From Paracoccus halophilus (lineage in GTDB: Bacteria; Pseudomonadota; Alphaproteobacteria; Rhodobacterales; Rhodobacteraceae): a stretch of DNA of 36,180 nucleotides. The notes under the pieces were generated by a model that was not told where the DNA came from, ran no database searches, and saw only the letters and a program-made list of their open reading frames with translations. Below, piece by piece: positions 17,020 to 23,755 of the stretch. The position numbers and the translations under genes are program-made. Position 1 is the first letter of the stretch; every line of letters begins with the position of its first letter. The stretch lies in NCBI RefSeq assembly GCF_000763905.1, contig NZ_JRKN01000032.1, positions 1 through 36,180 on the forward strand, read 5' to 3'.

Positions 17020-17844
17020 ATGCTTACCGTCGAAACCCGCCACGCCATCCACCCGGCCCATGCCGCGCAAATGGACACCGCCGCGCTGCGTGAGCACTTT
17101 CTGGGTCAGCGGCTGTTCGAGAGTGGCGAAATCCGGCTGATATATACCCATTACGATCGTTTTGTCCTTGGCGGCGCAGTGCCCGATGGCGGCAGCCTGA
17201 CATTGGACAAGGTCGAGGAAACCAAGACACCGAACTTCCTCGACCGCCGTGAAATGGGCATCGTGAATATCGGCGAGGCAGGCACCGTTCAGGCCGGTGG
17301 CGAAACCTATCGGATGGCGCGCGGCGATGTGCTGTATCTGGGCATGGGAAGCGGGGCCGTCACCTTCGGCGGGCGGGGGCGGTTCTATATTACCTCTTGC
17401 CCGGCGCATCATGTCTATCCCTCACGGCTGATCACGCTGGCCGATTGTGTCGAGGTCAAGCTGGGCGCACCCGAAACCTCGAACAAGCGCACCATCAAGC
17501 AGTTCATCCATCCGCAGGTGATGGAAAGCTGCCAGTTGATCCTGGGCTATACCTCGCTTGAGGATGGCTCGGTCTGGAACACTATACCCAGCCATATCCA
17601 TGATCGCCGGATGGAGGCCTATCTGTATTGGGGCATGGATGACGATGCCCGCGTGCTGCATCTGATGGGCGAGCCTCAGGAAACCCGCCATCTGTTCATC
17701 GGAAATGAAGAGGCCGCGATCTCACCCCCGTGGTCGGTGCATTCCGGAGCGGGGATCGGTGAATACACCTTCATCTGGGCCATGGCGGGCGACAATGTCG
17801 ATTATACCGATATGGAGTTCATTCAGCCGAAGGATATGCGCTGA
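17020..17844 (+). CDS. kduI: 5-dehydro-4-deoxy-D-glucuronate isomerase
   Basis: Isomerises 4-deoxy-L-threo-5-hexosulose uronate (DKI) to 3-deoxy-D-glycero-2,5-hexodiulosonate in the cytoplasm. The 274-residue cupin-fold protein keeps the zinc ligands H192, H194, E199 and H241 (SHIHDRRMEAYLYW and PPWSVHSGAG), at a constant offset of four from the ligands I recall for E. coli KduI. AAGGAG lies six bases before the ATG. It is coupled to kduD through a one-base overlap (TGATG). Its substrate is the uronate half released by the GH105 enzyme encoded at the head of this operon. Confidence 0.93.
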   Translation: MLTVETRHAIHPAHAAQMDTAALREHFLGQRLFESGEIRLIYTHYDRFVLGGAVPDGGSLTLDKVEETKTPNFLDRREMGIVNIGEAGTVQAGGETYRMARGDVLYLGMGSGAVTFGGRGRFYITSCPAHHVYPSRLITLADCVEVKLGAPETSNKRTIKQFIHPQVMESCQLILGYTSLEDGSVWNTIPSHIHDRRMEAYLYWGMDDDARVLHLMGEPQETRHLFIGNEEAAISPPWSVHSGAGIGEYTFIWAMAGDNVDYTDMEFIQPKDMR

Positions 17845-18587
17845 TGTCCGGCCTGTTTTCGCTTGAGCGGCACCGCGCACTGGTCACCGGCGCGAATACC
17901 GGTATCGGGCAGGCCATCGCGGTCGCTTTGGCGGGTCAGGGCGCCCGCGTGACTTGTGCCGGGCGTCGGTCATGCGCAGAGACCCTGGCCGCCATCGCAT
18001 CGGCGTGCGGGCAGGCCGACGAGATGCTGATCGACTTTGCCGATCCGTTGGCCGCGCGGGATATCTTCGCCGATGCGGGTTATAGCCTGCTGGTCAACAA
18101 TGCCGGCATCATCCGGCGCGAGGACGCGGTCAGCCATTCCGAAGCCGATTGGGACGCGGTGATCGACACCAACCTGAAGGCGGTCTTTTTCACCTGTCAG
18201 GCCTTTGGCCGCGAATTGATCGCGCGGAAACAGGAAGGCGCTATCGTCAACATCGCCTCGCTTCTGTCCTTTCAGGGCGGCATCCGGGTGCCGGGCTATA
18301 CGGCCAGCAAACACGGTATTGCGGGTATCACCAAGCTGCTGGCGAATGAATGGGCGCCTCATGGCATCACCGTGAACGCCATCGCGCCGGGCTATATCGC
18401 GACAAACAATACCGAAGCTCTGCGCGGCGACCCGGAACGTTCCCGCCAGATTCTGGAACGCATCCCCGCAGGCCGCTGGGGCAGGCCCGAGGATATCGGC
18501 GGAACGGCAGCCTATCTTTGCTCGCCCGCCGCGCGCTATGTCACTGGGACGGTGCTGAATGTGGACGGCGGCTGGCTGGCGCGGTGA
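17844..18587 (+). CDS. kduD: 2-deoxy-D-gluconate 3-dehydrogenase / KduD short-chain dehydrogenase
   Basis: Reduces the KduI product to 2-keto-3-deoxygluconate (KDG) with NAD(P)H. This classical 247-residue SDR has TGANTGIG at 15-22, NNAG at 85-88, and S139, Y152 and K156 as catalytic residues (GYTASKHG). The C-terminal GTVLNVDGGWLAR is typical for KduD. It is the last gene of the operon. No KDG kinase (kdgK) or KDPG aldolase is in the window, so the final steps must be encoded elsewhere. No clear terminator follows; the next 1 kb is decayed accessory DNA. Confidence 0.92.
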   Translation: MSGLFSLERHRALVTGANTGIGQAIAVALAGQGARVTCAGRRSCAETLAAIASACGQADEMLIDFADPLAARDIFADAGYSLLVNNAGIIRREDAVSHSEADWDAVIDTNLKAVFFTCQAFGRELIARKQEGAIVNIASLLSFQGGIRVPGYTASKHGIAGITKLLANEWAPHGITVNAIAPGYIATNNTEALRGDPERSRQILERIPAGRWGRPEDIGGTAAYLCSPAARYVTGTVLNVDGGWLAR

Positions 18588-18889
18588 GTTTGGTTGTTTT
18601 TCGATTTTCGGTACGCTCGGGCAAAATTGTTGGCTTTTGAACAAGATTGCGATCTGTGTGATTCGGTTATTGGAATGTCCGAGCAACCAGCGCCAAATTG
18701 GTACTCGACCTCATCTGAATCTGAAGCCGATTTTCTTCGATGCCCATAGCCACGGGTCTTGCAAAACCGGGCGGTGGGACGCCCGGCGGCTGGTCTTGTT
18801 GCTGCCTGCGAACCCAAAGGTGCGAACCCGGAATTTTTCTCTGGCGCTGACGGGCTTGCGCGCCTCTGCCTCCCGCATACCCGCGAATG

Positions 18890-19130
18890 AGATTCACGGG
18901 GTGAATCCTGTTCACGGGTCGAAGCCAGCTTGTCCACTGCCTCGGGCAGGATGCTGTATTCGACCGTATAGCAATGTTTGCAGTCCCGCTGACCGGCTTC
19001 GGAAATCAGCCCGTCGCGGATCAGCTCGACGATGGCCATCTGCACCGCGCGGCGCGATGAAGCGCAGGATTGCTTCGCGATCGTTGGCCCGGAAGGGCAG
19101 GGCGAAGGTTACAATGACAAGGATGATGGC
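18890..19130 (-). pseudogene. Remnant of a winged helix-turn-helix protein
   Basis: On the minus strand one frame reads TIAKQSCASSRRAVQMAIVE followed by LIRDGLISEAG, a pattern typical of winged-helix DNA-binding domains. It continues to YTVEYSILPEAVDKLA. No start codon with a ribosome binding site is found upstream, and the sequence loses family character after about 18890. Possible origins are a plasmid or element regulator, or a replication initiator; I cannot choose. Boundaries are approximate. Confidence 0.4.
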
Positions 19131-19156
19131 GAGGGCGGCGGTCACGCCACCCAGCC

Positions 19157-19309
19157 TCATCGTGTCGACCTTCGCGTGCCGGTCTTGCGGCTTTCCTGTT
19201 CCAGCAGCCAGTCCTTCACGGCACCACGCCGGTAGAGCACCTTGCGGCCAACCCGGATGCAGGGTGGTTCGATCCGCCGCGCCTCCCAGTGCCACGATAG
19301 CTTTTCCCG
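19157..19309 (-). pseudogene. Excisionase-like / helix-turn-helix fragment
   Basis: A 50-codon minus-strand frame ends at TGA 19159-19157. It begins directly after an in-frame stop and has no start codon. It reads EKLSWHWEARRIEPP, then CIRVGRKVLYRRGAVKDWL. The '-RIGRKVLYRR.AV..WL' pattern is the C-terminal half of the small MerR/excisionase-like domains (HTH_17) that accompany integrases. The N-terminal half seems to have been lost or frameshifted. Confidence 0.45.
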
Positions 19310-19640
19310 TCATGATCCCGATCCTTCCGTGATTGCGGGATCAACGGGTGCATGACGGTGCACCGGAAAGCGCGGAATGGACCGGAGCGGGAACGGCGAA
19401 ACAAGCGCCGGTCGGTGGTTCAAGGGGGCTTGTGGATCAAGAAGTGGAGGGACAAGAATGCCGTGGCCGCACCGGTGCATTCCTCGCGATCAAGTTATGG
19501 CGCCCCCCATTTTCTCTGCAGCCTTCCCGACGACTCACCGGACTTCGGGTCGAAAAGCCGGACCAACGCTAAGCGCCCTTGACAGTTCGGACGGGCGATC
19601 TTTCGACCGCGCATTTTGCCGCCTTGGGTGGTGTCGGCGT

Positions 19641-21239
19641 TCACTCTGCCAGATATGAGCGCAACAGTGGGCGATCCCTAAGCCATGGGGGAACTCCGAT
19701 GATCGATCTGCCGCTGCCACGGATCTGTGCACGCCAGAGGATCTCAGGCGCATAGTCGGCCATCTCTTCCCCCAACTCTGCCTCAATCTCAGGTGCGCGG
19801 GCACGAAAAAGCATCCGAACGATGTCGATTGTTCGAACCGTACCCCACGGCGCAAGAGCTAGATCGATATCAGCACCGCGATCACCGGCATCCGTGCGCG
19901 CAACATTTCCGCCTGTTGTGACCGCTTGAAACATACGGTCAATGCGCAGGATCCCGGCTCCCATGCCATAATTTGGTGGCCAGTTTGTGGGGCGCTCGGC
20001 CGTTTGCTGAAGGATGCGGTTGAACAATTGCTGGCCAGTCATGCTATTTTTCTTCGCCAGATTCTTCAGGTCGTCGCGACTGCCGATTGCCGTCGACCAC
20101 AGTATCGCCGCGCCAGATGTCATCGCAGTGGCCAACGTAGTGCCTTGTGCGGGTTTCACGGCATCGTCAGGGCTGCTCGCGGCAGGCTTAGTCGCACCCC
20201 AGACATTTTCCCCGGGGGCGGAGATGGTCGTTTCAGGCCCTCTTGAACTATTGGGCCATGCGCTTTTGTCTTGCCGCACGGCCCCCGCAGCGCTGCATAG
20301 ATTTAATGGTGCATAGGCCGCCGGAAACACGGTCCAAGGCCAGCAGTTACCGGCGGCGCAGACAAGCAGTACCCCTTCGTCAACGGCCTGGCGCATTGCC
20401 TTTTCGGTGGCCGATATCCGGTACGGCGCACCCATGGCCATTGTGATGACTCGTGCATCGTGGCGGGTTGCATGGCTGATCGCGCGCGGGATTGTTCGTT
20501 GCGACAGATTCATGACCGACCGAAATGCGCGAATGGGAAGGATATCGGCCGCAGGGGCAACACCAGTTATTTTCCCAGGCGCTGTCATGTTGAAGCCAGA
20601 ATCGATATCACCGCGGCTTGCCAGAACCGAACATACGAGTGTTCCATGACCCGCATTTTTGCCTATGCCCGTGTTGAACCGGTCGCGCGCATCCGTTCCG
20701 CCTTCCACCAGATTCAGCTGTCCATGTGTCAGGATCGTGCCGGATAACTCGTTATGGCTCGAATGGCCTGTGTCGATCACCGCGACAATTCCGCCCCGGC
20801 CTTTAGGAGCTTTTTGCGTGTTCCAACCGCCCTTGGTGCCGACCATCTGATGCGGCCATCCCGTTGGTGACAACGGCACCTCGGGCGTTGAGCACAGATT
20901 GGCCAGCAGCTCGGGCGCTACCCCTGCGCGTTGGAAATAGAGGCCGCCGATCAGCGCCGGGTTTATTTCATCGGCTTGCAGGACGGGCCGATACTCGCGC
21001 GCCAGCGCAAAGACGGCTTCTTCCTCACTCATTCGCAGCAGCCCGACCAGAGTAAGAAAGAAATGATGGTCGGATCGTGGGTCGAACACCGCTGTAACGG
21101 GCAGCCCTTCGCCGAGAACTTCGGTAACCAACGCCTGTACGGAGTCTTCGCTGCGGGGCTCCGCATAGACCAGTTCCAGCTCTGCCCAGTCGTCGGGCGT
21201 GTCCCGCGGACTATCATCACGGTCATCGTCGTCCTGCAT
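19641..21239 (-). CDS. Subtilisin-like (S8) protein with Thr at the nucleophile position
   Basis: A 532-residue S8/subtilase-fold protein with no signal peptide, so probably cytoplasmic. It has about 120 residues of acidic N-terminal region, then the protease-like domain at about 145-400, and a C-terminal tail of about 130 residues with no recognised domain. The triad region shows D156 (VAVIDTGHS), H198 (NAGHGTLVCSVLAS) and the oxyanion N298 (CAAGNCWPW). The block that is normally GTSMATP reads GTTLATA, so the catalytic serine is Thr368 (ACG) and the following proline is Ala. I start at ATG 21239 with GGAGAG upstream; a GTG sits one codon earlier. It diverges from the 198-aa unknown gene, 254 bases away. 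It may be an inactive or threonine-dependent protease; its role is unknown. Confidence 0.8.
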   Translation of the reverse strand: MQDDDDRDDSPRDTPDDWAELELVYAEPRSEDSVQALVTEVLGEGLPVTAVFDPRSDHHFFLTLVGLLRMSEEEAVFALAREYRPVLQADEINPALIGGLYFQRAGVAPELLANLCSTPEVPLSPTGWPHQMVGTKGGWNTQKAPKGRGGIVAVIDTGHSSHNELSGTILTHGQLNLVEGGTDARDRFNTGIGKNAGHGTLVCSVLASRGDIDSGFNMTAPGKITGVAPAADILPIRAFRSVMNLSQRTIPRAISHATRHDARVITMAMGAPYRISATEKAMRQAVDEGVLLVCAAGNCWPWTVFPAAYAPLNLCSAAGAVRQDKSAWPNSSRGPETTISAPGENVWGATKPAASSPDDAVKPAQGTTLATAMTSGAAILWSTAIGSRDDLKNLAKKNSMTGQQLFNRILQQTAERPTNWPPNYGMGAGILRIDRMFQAVTTGGNVARTDAGDRGADIDLALAPWGTVRTIDIVRMLFRARAPEIEAELGEEMADYAPEILWRAQIRGSGRSIIGVPPWLRDRPLLRSYLAE

Positions 21240-21493
21240 CACTTACTCTCCGACCATACGGGGTGCTTCTGAATAAATGATACCACGAACAGCCTGTCGA
21301 TTTCAGACGTTGGCAAATAACAGATTTTCTGGCGATGGATCGAGCCTGGGTGATTGCTTTCAAGTGGGCTCGGGGCTGAATTCCGACCGCATGTTCCCCA
21401 CGTCACTTCTCAACCTCAGGATGCAACCGTGCCAAGTCCGTCGCGCTGATAGGAATACCCTTTCAGGCATGAAGACGAACGAGGAGATACACC

Positions 21494-22090
21494 ATGTCTT
21501 TGCCGCCCTGCGCCCTTTACCCGCTGATCGAAGTTTCTGCTCGTTGGGGCGGTACGATTGCCGATATTGTGGAATGGGACTTTGCGGGGCATCTGGAGAT
21601 TCTTGTTGCCATTCCGCCGACCCGTTTCGGTGGGGCGCTGCATTCCGGCCTGGTTGCCATCGCGCCCAGCGACGTGCTGCGGATGTGTCGCCGCTTCGGG
21701 GTGGCACATGACGAAATTCTGATCCTGCGGGTGCGTGGGTCAGGGGCGGAAAACTGGTCGGTCGCGCATCCACCGGAAGAGGGGCTGCTGATTGATCTGC
21801 ATGATCTGACGATCACGGCGGACACGCTGGCAAAATTCGAGGATCGTCATAGAGGCTGCCGGCGAAGCAATGCGGGTCCGACCATGAAATACGATTGGGA
21901 GCATGCGTATCTGACGATGATCATCCGTATCCATGAACGCGGGCTGCCAGCAAGTCTGACTGAGCTCGTTGCTGAAATGCAGGAATGGTTCATTCAGACC
22001 AGCGCGGATGGCGACGCACCGGATGAAAGCACCATTCGCAAGCGGATCAGCCCGATCTGGCACCAGCTGCGCGCACCGGTTCCGGCATAG
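21494..22090 (+). CDS. Conserved hypothetical island protein, 198 aa
   Basis: I do not recognise a named family. The protein is soluble, with no signal peptide or membrane helix. The first about 115 residues are beta-rich (ARWGGTIADIVEWDFAGHLE, then a LVAIAPSDVLRMCRR segment). The last about 60 look helical and end DESTIRKRISPIWHQLR, a pattern I associate with small DNA-binding helix-turn-helix tails. GAGGAG lies seven bases before the ATG. Its stop is 11 bases from the truncated end of the integrase gene on the other strand, so it may be a recombination-junction neighbour. A link with the divergent subtilase-like gene is possible but unproven. Confidence 0.6.
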   Translation: MSLPPCALYPLIEVSARWGGTIADIVEWDFAGHLEILVAIPPTRFGGALHSGLVAIAPSDVLRMCRRFGVAHDEILILRVRGSGAENWSVAHPPEEGLLIDLHDLTITADTLAKFEDRHRGCRRSNAGPTMKYDWEHAYLTMIIRIHERGLPASLTELVAEMQEWFIQTSADGDAPDESTIRKRISPIWHQLRAPVPA

Positions 22091-22101
22091 GGTCGTGCAT
22101 T

Positions 22102-22931
22102 TCACAGGGCGGTGCGGACCTCGCCAACCCGAGCACCGGTCAGCATGCACATTCGGATAATAGCGGCAGCGCGCCGGTCTTCGGCCGCGGCCAGCGCATC
22201 CCCAAGCCGGGCGATCTCCTCCATGGAAAGAAATCTTTCACGCTCGACTTCCGTCTGACGGCGGAAGCCCAGCGCCGGGTTGTCCGTCCGGATCTTCCAC
22301 GCGATGGCCAGATAGAATACTTTGCGCAGCATCTCGCCCGCGCGGTTGGCCCGGATCGGCGTGGGTTTCGGAGGCGCCGGCGGCTTGCTGCGCTTGGCTT
22401 TGGTCTTTTTCTTCGCCGGACGCGACCGGCCCTGCGCGATCAGGTTGAGCACGCGCTCGATATCGGCGGGTGCGATTTCGGTTACCCGCCGGTGCTTCCA
22501 GTGCGGTTCAATCAGCTTGCGCAGCATGGATTCCTGATCGGCGGCATTTCGTGGCGCCAGATGCGCGGCATGTTCGCGAAGATAGCGTTCGACCAGATCG
22601 GGAAAGCGCGATGCTTCGCGGCCATCCTCGCGTTCCGCTATGGGATTCTGCCCGCTGTCCACGTCGCGGGCAGCGCCTTGGCGCGGTCGCGGGCGGCGGC
22701 GACGCTCCATTCAGGCCAGCGACCGATGGTGAAACGGCGCTGGCGACCGGCAACCCGAGAATCGAACATGAAGGACCGGCTGCCCGAGAGGTAGATGCAG
22801 ATCGACAGACCCAGCACCTCGGTGTCGAAGATCTGCCGTGGCCGGGGTCGGGTTTCTGCCGCCTGAACCAGCTTCTCGCTGAGTTTCTCTCTGTTCCGCG
22901 AGGATGAATCTCCCGTCTTTCCTGTCGACAC
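22102..22931 (-). pseudogene. Tyrosine integrase (P4/DUF4102 type), frameshifted and C-terminally truncated
   Basis: The N-terminal arm-binding part reads from about 22931 (KLVQAAETRPRPRQIFD, then GRQRRFTIGRWPEWS). The frame then breaks: around 22669-22671, CTG is followed by only two bases before CGC GAC GTG, so one base has been lost. The other frame continues with the core-binding domain (FPDLVERYLREHAAHL) and the start of the catalytic domain up to LTGARVGEV, which holds the first catalytic arginine. It stops at TGA 22104-22102. The later H-x-x-R box and the nucleophilic tyrosine are missing, so the protein cannot recombine DNA. It marks the region as a former integrative element. Confidence 0.82.
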
Positions 22932-23036
22932 TTGCGTAGAATCGCAGGCTTATCAACAGGATCATTCGCGGACCGGCGCAGGAAGGCGGGCAGTGGCGTC
23001 GGTCGGGACAAAGCGAGCGATTGGCCACGGATGGAG

Positions 23037-23065
23037 TTGATTGCAATGCAATCGCCACCTATTCT
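23037..23065 (+). promoter_or_regulatory. Candidate promoter with embedded palindrome for the fitAB-defence operon
   Basis: TTGATT (23037-23042) and TATTCT (23060-23065) are separated by exactly 17 bases and resemble -35 and -10 hexamers. The perfect palindrome GATTGCA-A-TGCAATC (23039-23053) overlaps the -35 and the spacer. FitA-type ribbon-helix-helix antitoxins repress their own promoter through inverted repeats, so this is the likely FitAB operator, 40 bases before the fitA start. Confidence 0.55.
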
Positions 23066-23093
23066 ATTTCTTAGCGACAAACGGAGCAGGCAT

Positions 23094-23339
23094 ATGGCGA
23101 GCATTACGATTCGAAATCTCGATGATGGCATCAAGCGCCGTCTTCGCGTGCGCGCGGCCGAGCATGGGCGGTCGATGGAGGAGGAAGCCCGCGAAATCCT
23201 GCGTGAGGTGGTTGGTGATATGCGCCCGCCGCTGAACCTGGCCCACAGCCTGCGCGCGCGCGTGGCAAGGACAGGCGGCATCGATCTGGACATTCCCGCC
23301 CGTGACGCGATGCGCGAGCCGCCTGCTTTCGGCCAATGA
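23094..23339 (+). CDS. FitA-like ribbon-helix-helix antitoxin
   Basis: An 81-residue antitoxin. The N-terminal ribbon-helix-helix domain (ASITIRNLDDGIKRRLRVRA, then GRSMEEEAREIL) is of the FitA/VapB type. The C-terminal tail (GIDLDIPARDAMREPP) would wrap the toxin and insert into its active site. ATG 23094 has GGAG about 9 bases upstream; the frame is open further up but without a family pattern. It overlaps the toxin gene by four bases (ATGA), the normal arrangement. It is the first gene of a six-gene operon that continues into the methyltransferase, nuclease and helicase genes. Confidence 0.87.
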   Translation: MASITIRNLDDGIKRRLRVRAAEHGRSMEEEAREILREVVGDMRPPLNLAHSLRARVARTGGIDLDIPARDAMREPPAFGQ

Positions 23340-23755
23340 TCATCCTCGATACCAATGTCGTGTCGGAGCTTCTGCGTCCGGCACCGGAACAGCGCGTCGT
23401 TGACTGGCTCGGAAGCCTTGATGGCAGCGGCGTCTACCTGACCACGATCACCGAGGCCGAACTGCACCTGGGCGTCGCCATTCTGCCGGCTGGCAAGCGA
23501 CGTGACGGGTTGGCAGAGATGATCGACCAGATCATCCGTGAGGATTTCGCCGAACGCATCCTGCCTTTCGACAGCCGCGCAGCGGTCGCCTTTGCCACCA
23601 TCGCGGCCGACCGCCGTACCAAGGGGCGGCCGATCGCTCATGCCGATTGCCAGATCGCGGCGATCGCGCAGGCGAATGGCGCGAAGGTCGCGACCCGCAA
23701 CACGCCCGATTTTGCCGATTGCGGCATCAAACTGATTAATCCTTGGAAGGCCTGA
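23336..23755 (+). CDS. FitB/VapC-like PIN-domain toxin
   Basis: A 139-residue PIN-domain ribonuclease toxin of type II toxin-antitoxin systems. Acidic metal-binding positions are present: D5 (MIILDTNVVSELL), E42 (TEAELHLG), D104 (HADCQIAAIA) and the TRNTPDF motif near residue 121-126. VapC/FitB enzymes typically cleave RNA, often tRNA, when free of antitoxin. The stop TGA (23753-23755) directly abuts the ATG of the methyltransferase gene, and the GGAAGG ribosome binding site for that gene lies inside the last codons of this one. It is therefore built into the defence operon rather than simply near it. Confidence 0.88.
   Translation: MIILDTNVVSELLRPAPEQRVVDWLGSLDGSGVYLTTITEAELHLGVAILPAGKRRDGLAEMIDQIIREDFAERILPFDSRAAVAFATIAADRRTKGRPIAHADCQIAAIAQANGAKVATRNTPDFADCGIKLINPWKA

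Larger units (their letters stand above)
18588..19640. other. Gene-poor junction between the kdu operon and the accessory island
   Basis: No intact gene is supported in these 1,053 bases. The frames open on either strand show no coherent family pattern, apart from two short leftward helix-turn-helix remnants listed separately (18890-19130 and 19157-19309). I see no tRNA, no clear terminator after kduD and no long repeat. This looks like the worn left flank of an integrated element. Confidence 0.6.
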
